Part shown: positions 34,011 through 47,500 of the stretch, one piece after another
Numbering within the stretch: the stretch's first letter is position 1
Layout of the letters: each line of letters begins with the position of its first letter
Assembly: GCF_963678975.1 (NCBI RefSeq)
Contig: NC_089276.1
Span: 3,869,098-3,933,097, forward strand
Source of the DNA: Dysidea avara
Taxonomy: Eukaryota; Porifera; Demospongiae; Dictyoceratida; Dysideidae
Direction of reading: 5' to 3'
Length of the DNA stretch: 64,000 nt
The notes under the pieces: model-generated
The model's input: only the letters and a program-made list of their open reading frames with translations
Told to the model about the DNA's origin: nothing
Databases searched by the model: none
Made by a program: the position numbers and the translations under genes

Positions 34011-37000
34011 TTACAAAGTAAAGTTAGAGTACATATCATATCTTTGAATTGCTTCAAGCAGGGCTTTGTGAAGGTATTCATACTGCTCCTAAAAGAGAAA
34101 AAATAATAGTATTGACTCCACACAAAAACATCTACATCTGTGCAACCTCCTGTACTACTTCCACTTACAAAGTGACCCTACAGTAGAACCTAGCTGGTTT
34201 AAGACACTGTAAGTACTGCGGCTTGCAAAATGGCACTTGTCAAGTTAAACTGATGCCTAACAGCGAAAAGTTTGAGTTACATTTGCTTGAAGACATCAGT
34301 TAGACAGCTACATTGTTAGAAGAAAATTCCACTATGCAAAGTTTGAAAAAATGTAGCAACTTAGTCAGATGAGTTTCAGACTGCACTGAAGCCACTTTTG
34401 TACTTGATTTTATGCCTAACAAATACTGCCAAGGCATTGCAAAGTGTTAGGATGGCTTTTGCTCATATTTCTTAATGGGAAAGTGCAAACATTATAATCC
34501 CTACTATACAGCATTAACAAACTGGACATTCTATTAGCATCTACAACAAAGTAATCATGAATTTGACTCAAACTCCCTCATAAATTAAGCATACTTTCTT
34601 ATCAACTTTTCTTTGAGACATATTGATAAGTAGTCTTTATACTAGTAACAAATCTAATTTTAGTTTGATAATTGGTTGTAGTGGACTCCCAGCATGCAAA
34701 ATGTATTCATGTATGACGATTAGTATGTGGTCTGTAGTAAATTCCTGGAATTCACTACTATACTTAAATCTGGTCACACACAGGTTCAATACTTTTATCA
34801 TGTTACAATACTAACCAATGTCTCGACTATTCCTGCACGTTGTGTACGCATTTTCTTCACAGTCTGGAATATGTCAGCCTTTTGTTCAGCTTTAAACTGG
34901 TTCAAACAGTACATCAAAGCACAGAAGGCCCCACTGCGGCCAACTCCATTGCTACAGAATATGATAATAAGTACATACAGTATTGTTCCTAAATAATGAA
35001 ATCCATCTACATCATATACACTGGCTGTTGTAAGTGTTTATTAATTGTATTTCATGAGATTCGCTGCATGCAACACTGGTATTCCTCTTTCTACACGTCA
35101 AAATACACTTAATTAGTAACTCAATACAAAAATTTAATTGAAAAAATTAGTCCCATATTCAATCATGCATGCACACAATTTTTGTTGCATGTAACTAGTA
35201 GCAGAAAATGCAAGACTTTGTCACAGCAGAACAAATTGTTTTGATACTATAAATTTCTTGCAAGGAACAACCAGAGTGTTTTCCAAGGTGGATTTTTGGT
35301 GTATTATATATTAGGATTTTTGAAATTTGAAAAATGGGTGGTCCCTATTATTAACCCACTATCATGGCTCATGCATCACAGCAGAACACCTCCGTGGGGT
35401 AGACAATAGTGAGGCAGACAAGGAATTTAGGGCAATACAATCAACAGCATTAGCAGAGTGGTAACTACACCAGTGAATATTTCAACAGATACTGGTGACT
35501 CTTGGTAACAGCAACATAGATCTGTGGCACCCCACCTCAGTGCTCAACTGAAACAGTTTATGAGCAGGAGACCAGATCCTGACACAGTGAGGGCAGCTCC
35601 CCTGGAGCAGGTGGAAGGGATACACTTCCCACCTTTCTGCCTAATTGGCAGATGTGTCAAGAAGGTCAGGGTGGACAGGGCTTTTCTGATTCTAGTAGGG
35701 AGATCATAGCCATGCTATCCAGCATTACTGGAACTGTCAGTAAACTTTGCAGGAAATTCCAATGCTCCTGACAGAACCATTTGCCAAGACACACCTTCTG
35801 ATGGCAATGGAACAGCTCCAACTAGCTGCTTGTAAACTATCAGGCATTGAACGAGGCTTCCCAACTTTTGGTAGTTGGGATGGAGTAGACACACAAACAT
35901 ACGAGAGTGCCACAAAGGTAAAACAATCCCATTTCATGTGCTATCCAGCCGTCTTAGAATTAACAAGTAAGAACTAAGATATTGGACAACCAATACAATC
36001 TGATCTGCCATCTCAATGACCCATGACCATGAAATTCTATCGACACCTGCTTGCTACCTTCAAAGCTATAGGTGCTGACAACACACACCCACCACAACCC
36101 TGGGATGTTGGTTTAGATATCAGCATTTTCAGTCTGTATATTATTGGCATTTGTGCCATTCACTGTCTTTGTATGTACCATTTGCATCATTGGCTATTTA
36201 GACCATTGGACACTTTGTACCAGTTACATTATTACCATTGAATTTTGTGTCATTTACATTATAGATCTTTTTTGTACGTTATTGACAATTGCGCCATTTG
36301 TACTATTAGTCTTCATATGTATGTACCATTTACACTAATGACCATTGGCCTTTGTGGCATTTATACAAGTGAAATTGGTGGCCTGATACAAGTATTTGTT
36401 GGACTAAGTAATCACCTAGCTGTCACTGTTCATGCAACGTGTCAGCATGTATGAATTAACCTCTACCAGTGTTACATGTAGTGAATCTTACCATATAGAG
36501 CAGGAAATTTTGGCAAATATGGCAAGTGCATAGTCTTTTGCCAAACTAAAATCTTCCATTAATATTTTGTCTAAAACTATGGCCATCATTATTAAATTCC
36601 TTGTTTCCCGTCACTATCCACATCAATTTTAGGTAGCTGCACCAAATTTTAATATTATAGATCACATGAATGCACTATTTCACGATAGGAGGGGGCACAG
36701 CGTGACCAATTTTAAGGTAAAAGCATTAGTTGTGCATATAAACATAACAGAAGGGTGAAAGTCCTACCACTCTTGTTCAACAGGGTGCATGGATATACAG
36801 TCCTGGCAGCCTTCAAGATCGAGATACTCTAATATAGAGCAGTCAGAGACTGAAATAACAAGAGTCAAGTGTATAATTAAAAATCAATAATAACCTCCTG
36901 CCCACATCTCCCATGTTGTTCACTCTGTAGGCTCACTATGGTGGCAGCAAAATCATAAAGCGGGTGTTGAGTGCATGAGTGATGGAAAATAGGACTCTCT

Positions 37001-40000
37001 TTTTTCTGTTTAGTTTTTTGTATTGAACTAATATTTTCATGTGTAGAAGAGAGGTATTTGCTCATCTTACTCATAATTTGTGACTGTCTCTGGGAAAACC
37101 GGTCTTATCACCCATTTAAAAGTATCGAGAAATGTCGGTTTTAAATATTCAGTGTGTTGTAGCTGGCCAATGGTGGTAGCTACGCATACCAAATTTTCAC
37201 ACGTTTCATACCAATTTCTTACCTTCCTGATCATCCACTGAAGAAGTAGTCAACAGCTAAGTTTCCCGCCATTTTAGATAGTTTTTAAACCAAGGTTGTC
37301 TGTATCAGGCGAGTTCCAGAAGGGTGGGAGGTGGGGGCTCTGGAAGGCGGGCAAGATGATGTTCAAAAATTGTAAAGAAACGTGCTGGGATGAATTAGGC
37401 CAAGTTATAGGCCATTCAGGGCTCAGAACTGGCTAAAATGAAAGGAAATTTACAGCACAGGTCATTGTCCAACACCACGGAGCTGTACAGCCACACACAG
37501 CCATCTCCTGGTTGGCCAGGGCTCCATTAATACCCCAGACTACTCGTACGGCTCGCCACTGTGCTCTAAAAAAGAGCCAGCAAAAGCAGACCACTTTACT
37601 CTGGTTGACTGTGGCAGTGAAACTTGATAGTGCATTCATTAAGCTCTGTGTTTGTGTGAAAAAATCAAACTACCTGTCTTGGGTGATAAGAACGGTTTTC
37701 GTAGATCCAGTCACATTTGTTATTTAACTTCAGGCCAATCAAATCAATTAAACCCTCGGTTATCTGACCTTCACTGCAACCTCACATTCACATCACAGAC
37801 TGTTCACAGTGACGTCACATGCTAATCACCTCTGACCCTTGTTTATCCGAAATTGGAAATGACTGTTCTATTAGACTATTTTGAGTATAGGTGTATGTTC
37901 TATTAGAGTGTTTCAACAGAGCTCTGTATATAAATGTATGGGCTTCAGTTATCTGAACAATCACTTACCTGAACATTTTTATCATTGCCTGAGAACAAAG
38001 GGGTTCAGATAACCAAGGGTTCACTGTACAAGGAAAAGTGGGGATTCTATTGAAACAAGAGGTCACCTACATGTGAAGCTCACTACTTAGTTGTCGTTTC
38101 CTTGTACTTGTGTATGCTGGTGAAGGAAGGGACTTACTAGAGTATAAAGTCTCTGGTAGGAGGGCATAGGCCCCCAGAAATTGTAGTCATTTTAGCTTTC
38201 ACAATGCCTCAAAGTTCACTAGAATCAAAGTAAAGCGTTCTCAACTAAAACACTGACTTACGTATATAGCCATAGGTATTTAAAATAGGTTATCTGTAGC
38301 CATTAATTTATTTGGAAAGTTCTAAATTTGAATGGGATCATGACTGAGTTAGGGATTAAATGTCCACTAGTAAATCTGCACCTCTCTTGTTTCAATACTT
38401 TTATTTCTATGACCCACTACTTGAATTTATTTTCTTATACTTGTTTGCTTACTTTTTTGCAACATATGTAATTATATGACTGGTGAACCCATGCAAATGT
38501 ATCAAAGAATAGGATGGCACCAGACATATCATAAAACAAGTTTGCATCTGGACACTTGCCCCAACTATTAAATAGTGAAAGTGAAGTAGCCATTCTGCCT
38601 CGTTTTCAACTATTTACTCAGCAATACAAATGAAGAACAGCACAAGAAATGCCTCTGCAATCAACCTAGTCACTACAGAAATTACAGATGGTTAAGAGTA
38701 TAAATATGACAGTTAGCACAAGGAAGCCACTACATGCTACCCGCTAATCAACAGCTACATGGTAACAAAGAAAGAAATAGGACACAAAGGAGGACAGAGG
38801 TAAATCCATGATTCATCTATTGTAGCTGCTGTGGGAGGCAAAAAGGCACATCTTGGATGTTAGTAGTGAACAGTGAAGAAATCAAGCTTGCACGTGTTAT
38901 GCATTGTCTGTCTAATGCATGGCTGAAGGCACTAGTTGGTCAGTCAGTTAGCTAATCCAGTTAAATTTTAAAAATTCCATAGATACTTGTTGGAAGCATT
39001 TGGGGATACGCTTTTGGGTGTGATTATGTATAAATAATACTACAAAGCTGTCATGAAGAAAGCTAGGGCTGTTTTTAGGGTGACAGGAAAGCCCAAAACT
39101 CCATGACCACTACTATGCATACAGTACTACTGTATGATTATAATGAAACAAGAGAGGTTGCCATATACTAGATTAATATCTATACTTTAGTCTATAGACA
39201 TAGGGATTAAATGCTTACTAGTGCATCTGCAGGTATAGGCAACCTTCCTTGATTCTATGATTGTAACAGAACCTAATCTTCTTGTACTTGTTCGTAACCT
39301 ACATGGTGAACCTGCCCGCTCATGCTTCATCAAAATGAATGAATGGGGTCAGGCATATCATAAAGCAGTGACCACAGGAAAGCCATTATGTGCTACAGCA
39401 AATTCACATCTTTTTTGTCAACAAAAAGAATGGGACAAAAAGGAGGACAAAGGTACGGCCATGATGTGTACATAATAGGTATTGCAGTATGCCAAAGGCA
39501 CCCATTGGGCTAAAGTGATGTCTGGTAGCCTTAGCTGTTATAGACCAGAAACCAGCCTCACAATACTTTCATGGTGCTTTGGCAGTAACTGAGCTCAACA
39601 GTGCCTTCAGTGTGATCTCAAACACCTCACTACTAATTTTTAAACAAGGAACCTGGTTTACTGAAATTAGTTTGGCAAAAACCATGTGTCTGTGTGTCTG
39701 TCCAACACTCAAGTGAGCAAACAGACTTTGAGCTACAGAAACAAACCTTCCTTCAATGAATGAAGGCAGTTAATGTACAGTATTAAAGCCCAACTTTTTG
39801 CTTTTGTTGTGTTTACAGTGAGCGTGGCCGGTAACTGAAAGCAGTTGCAACAGTCCACTAGGGGCTAGCCTACATGCTGTAACAGGCATATAAAGACAGA
39901 AACAAGCTTTGTAAGCTACCAGGAATGGCATTATTTACTCAAGTTAAAAAGGGACATATCCCCTTTATACGTGAATGAAAATTAAGAGACTCTGTGCAGA

Positions 40001-43000
40001 GAATTTGCATATGGAAACACGATAGACAAACTATAAAACAGTTAAGGTTACGGTATAGTTTTAAAATGCGTGGGCGGAACAAATTACAAAACCTGCTTTA
40101 AACCAAGCAGGGATAAATAATTTCAGCAACTGTGTTGTGTTAGCAATACAACTAATTGTGCTTGTTTGTTTTTACTACAGAACAACGACTGTTCTTGGGT
40201 GTGTGGTCTACAATAGAGGGATGTTTTATAAAAACGCGCCGCCAAAAACCAGACTAACAGATTACTGAATCCTTATAATTTCAACACAAGTGGCTAAACA
40301 ATTTAAATATCTAGGTCCTGTGGAAGCGATTTTTTAAGTTACTGGTTGTATAGACGTTTTATTGAACTTTTAGTAGTTTTTTCGAGTGAAACAAGCTCTT
40401 TGAAGGCATGTATCTGAGTCACTGGGAAGAAACACGCCAAAAACGCTTCCACAGGACCTAATAAATTTAATATACAATATCACTATGCCCCAGAAAAGCC
40501 AATAGAGCCTACAGCTTTTGCTGTATTTGGCGGCGGAAAAACATGGTAGTGACAGCTGGAGCTGAGCGGTGTACGGGCTGGCTTACTTGTGTTACTACAA
40601 CAAATTGTAGTGTTCCACCTCCCTCAAACTACACTGTAGCTACATAAAAACATTAAATATGAAGGCTTCACCTTCATTTAAAACTTTTTACGCTGCTAGA
40701 CTGGTTTTATGGGCTTCTCAAAAAGTATCGATAGGCATTCAAAATTTTGAACGATTGCCCGTGACTATACCGTAACCTTAAGAAGATACTTCTGTCCATA
40801 ATTTGTTGTTTAAAGCGGATTGCTTGAATTATGTTTCCTTAGAGATGCATAGCAATGTAATTGATGAATTACAAAATAATTGGTGAATTACAAAGTACAT
40901 TTAACTTTATTGTACTGCATCTAAGGATGGGTGATACTAGGATTTTTTTTGATTCAATCCGATATGTGACCCAGTCTGAGAAAACTAATCTTATCGCCCA
41001 TGTCAGCAGATTTGATTTTTCACCCAGGACACAAAGCTACATGAATGAACTATCTAATTCCACAATCAAAACCAGCTATACTTGAGTGGTCTGGTTTTGC
41101 TGTTTGCTTTTCCCAAGCCCAGTGGCAATCCGTACATGCGGTGTGGGGCCTTAATGGAGTTCTGGTCAGCCTGGGGATGACTGTATGTGGCTGTACAGCT
41201 CTGTGGTGTTGAATAAGTTCCTCTGCTGTGAATTTCCTTTCCAATTTTGAGACCTCAATGGACCAAAACTTGGCCTAATTCATCCCTACGCCTTCCTTTT
41301 CAATTTTTGAACACCATCTTGCCCACCTTCCAGGCCCCCCACATCCCACACATTTTGCAGTTTGCCTGATACAGTCAACTTCGGTTTAAAAACTATCTAA
41401 AACGGCAGGAAACTTAGTTGTTGGCTACTTGCACACTGGATGCTGTGGAAGGTAAGGAATTGGTGTAAAATGTGTGAAAATTTGGTATATACACATAGCT
41501 TCAACCATTGGTGAGCTACAACACACTAAATACTTAAAACTGGTGTTTCTTGATACTTTTGAATAGGCGATAAGACCAGTTTTCCCAGACTGGGTCACAT
41601 ATTTGATATTTTCATGTAAAGATACGTATGATACCAATGTGGCTCAAAAGCTGCTGAAATGAAGGTATCTTGGTATACAACACAAGCTTTTTGCTAGTTA
41701 AAAGTATAAACAGTGCTTTAAATAGCTTGGTCAAGCATTAAAGTGCCATCTAAAGATGCTTCAAATAGCAGTCACTTCCCATATACAATGAAATTTTACT
41801 ATCTGATCATGTGAGTTACCTGTATCAGTATTGACCCTATTAGTATCGAGTATCGATACTCATTGTGAATTGTATCATATTGGTGGTATCGATACTTTTG
41901 GTATTGTATCACCCACTTCTAATTGTTACAAAGCAACGCGAGTAACAAAGCTATAGCATGCTGTATGGTTAATTTAAAGAGTTGAATAATTTAAGGGATA
42001 GTATTTACTGGGCACCTGGTTTTAGAAGTAACACAGCATTAACTTGTTAAAGTTGTTATTCTGTGGAATTTTCTGCTACTTTTAAATTGAGATGTATAAG
42101 TGGCTCAATTCATGCTAAAGGCAAAATTTTTCGCTATTAGGAACATGAGCATTTGACTGCACTATTAGGACATTTAAACATTTTATTAAGCATATTGATG
42201 CTAAGGGGATGGACCAAGGGGGAAGGGAGGGTTAGTCTCTTAGCCCTCCCCTCTAAAATCCTGATGCTTGTTTGTTCACTTTTTGTAACACACATAATTT
42301 TTGAATGGTAAACCCATACATATTGTAATAAGGAAAAAATGTTGCCAGATGTAATTTCGCATCTGAAAGCACAACACAACTATCAATTACTAATAGTGCG
42401 TTTACACTAGTAGCTCCAGCTCGGTACGGTACAGCACAGTATGGTACGCTACGTTTTAAGTGCACATTTACATTGGTAAGGAAATAACCGTGCTGGGCAA
42501 GTTTATACATAAGCACGTGATGGCTAAAGTATCGTCCTACGAGATGCCCTCGCCGTTTTCAAGCTTGTTTCAAGCTGTTGCTGTCGTACAAGTTACCAGC
42601 AATCCGTTTGAAGGACAATATCAGCGGCTATCACTCTATGGACAGCTCATTCAAGTTGAACTTGGTAACTGGACTTTGTTTCATGTTTGGCCATGGTAGA
42701 AGCCATCGTATTTACGTGCAGCAGCCAAGGATATAGCAAGGTTTGTTTCAATTTGTCTACCGTGCCGTGCCGTACCGAGCCAGCATGGTTGAAGTAGCAG
42801 GGCCAGGTCAGCCCGGCACGTAACAGTTTGGCTCGGATCGATACCCATTTACACTAGCAAAATTAAGCGTACCGTGCCGTGCTGTACTGTACCGTACCGT
42901 GCCCAACTGCTAGTGTAAATGCACTATAAAAATCTACAAGGCCAGTTCCCCTCATTTTTAGCTATGTTCTTCCCAATACAAAGTGCTGCAAAAAGAACAA

Positions 43001-44533
43001 CATGAGAAACACCTCCGCAATCAAGCTACAGAATTATGGATGTTTCTTGTTACAAATGTGATGGGCCAAGAAACCATTGCCAAACTACCCATAAATCAAC
43101 ACCTACAAGGTAGTGGAGAGGAACACAAGGGAGGACTGCTGCATAAGGCAAAAGTCTTGGGTCAAAGTAATATTGAATCATAGTCGACATAAGGTGTTGG
43201 TGAAACTTTTTTTAAGGTCACTGTGAGTTCACTTATTAATACTGCCAAGTTGCTTTGAAGGAAAAATGAAGCTGGTTTTGGGTGACACTTTTGGAAGCTT
43301 CTTCATGATCTCTACTATACTCATTTGTATCTATGTACACACTACATACTTGCAGTGAACTGTGATTGCTCCGTTTCCAGTGCTACACTGCACTTGTTCT
43401 ATTGAATCCAACATGTCAATTGTGGATGATGGGTCCTCTGGACAACTATCCAGTGACCAGTTCTGGAAGTGGAACTGAGTGATGACACGAGAATCCATTG
43501 GCTGTATGAATAAAGAAACTATTGGGAATACGATCACATTGATAATACCACACATGTAAAATTTTGACTGAAAGGTTAAGCTGAGGTAAAACAATTGCTA
43601 CATGTCACTGGAATTATGTTGCAGAAAGACAAATACAAAGGACTGAATGGAAACTTATATAACAAAAGTTGAACAAGTAGTCCGAAGTTGACTAATGATT
43701 ATTAGTACAAAAATTGGTTGACAATTCTACAAACACATGTACCTTGGAGATTTGGCTAAGTTTAAACTGACATTTAAACCAATCTCCTATTGGTTTATCA
43801 CATTCCAACACTTCTACAGTGTATGAGCCATACTCCTCTACACCAGCATCTGGCCAGTACTGGTAGCAGTGCTCCTATGAGGTGATGAATTATGTTTTAG
43901 TTAAACTCATTGAGATGGCTCACTTGTCCATTTTCCTCTAATGCCGAGAGCATCACAATAGCATGGGTCTTAGATTCCCATATCATCTGCCAAAATTCTG
44001 TAACAGTTCCTTTCAGTGGTCCTTGTGTTACAATGTAGGCATTGTTGTGACGATATCCCTGAGCATTACATGTGTACAATAAAATTAAGATTGGTTGAAC
44101 TTACATCAATGTAGGAAGCATTGATATATCCTGATTTACCATAAGTGCTTGGCAAGCCAACATAATTTACATCAGCTGTAAGGAAATTTCTTAAGTGAGA
44201 CACACCTAATTAATATACTTACGTGCAAGATTAACTGAATAGCGATTTTTTAGAACATTCTTTGGATCAGTAGCAATGGTATAAGTAAATATCTTTTCAC
44301 CTAAAATGCCAGATGTAAATATCTATTGGAAATATAGCAGATTAAATCAGTCTTCACTGTTATGTAATAGTACATACTTTGAACTGTTTGCTATACAAAG
44401 TTTCATTAGTATGTTCATCAACAGACTCTAGCTCCTTTAGCTGAGTAATAACATTCTGTACTGGAGCTTCAATTGAAGTGTCCCCACAAGTGATTGCCTC
44501 CAACAGCACATCATGGAGAAATACGTACTGATT
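34011..44533 (-). CDS. RPTP B phosphatase domain D2, last two exons displaced by an 8.4 kb intron
   Basis: Exons 44378-44533, 44223-44322, 44105-44175, 43924-44058, 43743-43874 and 43350-43501 lie close together. The last two, 34816-34951 and 34011-34088, lie 8.4 kb further on. The junction inside the catalytic loop has matching phase ([12 protein letters not shown]). At the WPD position the sequence is [13 protein letters not shown], so both Pro and Asp are lost. The Thr after GRSG is Ala. D2 is therefore probably non-catalytic, like its gene A counterpart. If the long intron is not spliced, the protein loses the catalytic-loop Arg and the C-terminal helix. Confidence 0.8.
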
Positions 44534-47500
44534 CTACATAGCAACAGATTAACAGTGATTGTCAATTGTAAAGTATTTGCATTTTACCTGTGTTTGCACC
44601 ATGTGATTTCTACAGTAACGGAGCATCCGAACATTGTTAAAAATGTCAACATATCCTTCACATCTTATTTTCTGTAGTTGAGTATCAATAACAATGAAGG
44701 TTCCAGACCTGCCCACTCCAGCACTACAGTGAACCACCATAGGAGTATCACCACGCTTGTGGAACTTTTCTACTCTCTTATGGAATGAGAGCAACGGAGT
44801 ACCATCTTTTGGTATGCCATGATCAGGCCACACTGTGTAATGAAACTGGTGGACTTCTACAATATTTTCGGAAGAACTTGCAATTTCCTGAACAAAAGTA
44901 CGAAGATTTTGATCTATTAACACTGCATTAAAAAGTACCTTCTTAACATGAAATACTCTGATAGTATATTCTACCAGAGGTTCTACTGATTTTAGTGTTA
45001 CTCTGTATGCACCATAAACAGTACTACCATATGCTGGCCAGTATTGATGGCACTTAGTCTGTAAAAGAAGTACGTCAAATTTAAACCAATCTATTTTATC
45101 ACTAACCGTTCTGCCTTCATTAAGATTAGTGAGCATCACTATTGTTGAGCATCTCCTCTCCCAAATCATCTTCCAAAAATCACCAAAAGTAGATGGCAAT
45201 GGGCCTTGAGTGGCTATGTACTCACAAGGCCTAGCATATCCCTACAGTTACACAACACGGTATACACATCACCATGTACATTATTCTTTTACATCAATAA
45301 AAGAAGCATTGATATAATCTGATCCTGTAGATGTGTAGTCAATTTCAAGAGGAACACGAGTATGATCATCTGAAAGAATATATTAGATTGACTGTTTTTC
45401 TAAAACAAGCACATACAGGGCAAAATACTGATGTATCGATTCTTTGCTTTGTTAACAAGTAGATTAGCATTGTGGTGAGTAAAAGCCCACTCTGGCATGT
45501 TCAAGCCTTTAAACTCATTGTAAAAACCAATCCCCATATTTGAACGACATATTGTAACATGTTGGACAAACTCTTCCAGTTTGACTGGTGGATGGGCTGG
45601 ATCACCTATAGAAAAAACAATCAACTTATCAAGCTTGGTTTATACCCCACAGAACAGGTACACACAGTGGGACCCTCTCATCTCACTTACAAACATGAAT
45701 AATGCATTTTAAACACGATAATTTTTTGGGATTATGGTGCAAGGAAGGAACTAAAAGGATGAGTGGATTGTATGCTACTAATAAGCAGTAACTACATTTG
45801 TGACTAGATTTTGGAAAAATGATCCAAATCACACATTAGAAGTTTTGAGATAAACGGTACAGAATTCAAGTCAGTATATCTTGCCAAGGATAACAAGCAC
45901 ACATATGAAATTCACACAACAGATGCATCAATCCATTACCTTTCAAACCACTTCCAGTACTTGTAGCTGCTTGTACAGGTTCCCACCAAATAAGATAGAA
46001 AATCCTAGCAGTCGGACAAACAAAATAGTATCAAGAGGGGGTGGAGGGATGGGGAAAAGATAGACTTCAAAATGGAGGCACACCACCATTGAAGTTCAGG
46101 CACGAGATTACAGGGTAGTGCTGGCTTCTTAGTGGCTGACATGGAGCAAAATCAACAGAAAAAACAACTGGCCAACCATCCAACAATACACCACTGATTC
46201 TGGCCAAGCTAGGTCCTTAACAAGAGCAAAACTGCCATTTGAACTTGCCATACCACCCAGAAAAGACGTCTTGTAAAACTAGTTTGAATAATGAATAATT
46301 TATTTAATATCCATTTGGTTCCACACGGGGTATATACTTTGAGATACATATACATGAAATTGACAAGGAGAAAACACCCTGACCGCCTGGCAGACTCCTG
46401 TAAGCGTTCGAGCATTAATCGGATAGCAGCAGGTTCGAGGCTGCTTAGGTCCAGTCATGGATTTTTTCTCCTTTCTCCACCTTTTCAAACACACTTTCTG
46501 TAACAACTTTAAACAGGCAGGTGTCCTACAGACCTTAAGCCTTAATAAAAAAAAATAAAAAAAATAATGTTAAGGGTCAAGACTAGTAGTATGATAGTGT
46601 AGCTATCCACTGGTGGTGTTGGTTTGATTTTGCCTGATGTGCGATTTGGATTGGTTTTGTAAATCTGGTCACATTATTAAAATCTAAGAAATTTATATTT
46701 CATACCTTTTGGTGGTATTGGTTGTGACACCTTAACATTAATATCTTCTTCACAATATCCAGAAGAGTTGGTGAGCTTAACAGTATAGCTACCACTATTG
46801 TGAGTTTGAGCATTGGCTATATACAGAGAACCATCTGATAAAGTGCAATGCTCAACCATATGATTGTCCTTGAACCACTCCACAGTAGGAGGAGGATGTC
46901 CTCCAGACTCAATGCAAAGTGTGGTTGGTTGACCAGCTGATGTCACAACTTCAGTAACTGTCACATCAATGTATGGCACTGTAGTGGCAATATGGAAAAC
47001 GATAAGTGTCCTACTGTAAATCTAAAAGTTACAACTTACAGCTTCCTTCATGAGATGATTCTGTTTCGCAAACTAACTGTATTCCATATGTCTCAGACAC
47101 TGAAGATGACCGTGAAGAAGACTGTGCTTCAGGAATTGTTGCCATAGGACTCTTTGTAAGTTCTAGCATCCGAATGTTGGAAAAGTGTGGTTGTGTAGTT
47201 GATGACTGTGCAGCAGAACGTGTCAGTACTTCAACTTTTTTTCTGTGGCTTTTTTTTGGAGGAATTATGATCAAAACAATTAGAATTGTAAACAGTAATA
47301 CCAGAACTGCAACTATACAACCCACAATGACTCCCAGTGGTACACCTTCGTCATCATCATCAGATGAGTCAGTAGACTCAGCACTTGTAATTTCTGTACT
47401 GAAGAATAATTTAAAATACAAGTAGAGTAACAGTGCTTACCAAAAGAAGATAACAAGTGACTGGTTGTATAAACAGTTTCATTCTACAAAGACCACACAT

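Noticed and set aside
34011..34951. A third, truncated RPTP pseudogene represented by two D2 exons
   Set aside because: Splice phases and sequence fit as the missing last exons of gene B, which otherwise stops after the HCN codons. A long intron is the simpler explanation.
35524..35977. Two adjacent plus frames as a host gene in the gene B intron
   Set aside because: They are in different frames with no splice sites joining them and match no family I recognise.
42460..42699. 79-codon frame inside the TAA-flanked element as a transposase
   Set aside because: No catalytic or DNA-binding motif is visible and it is too short. It may be captured sequence.
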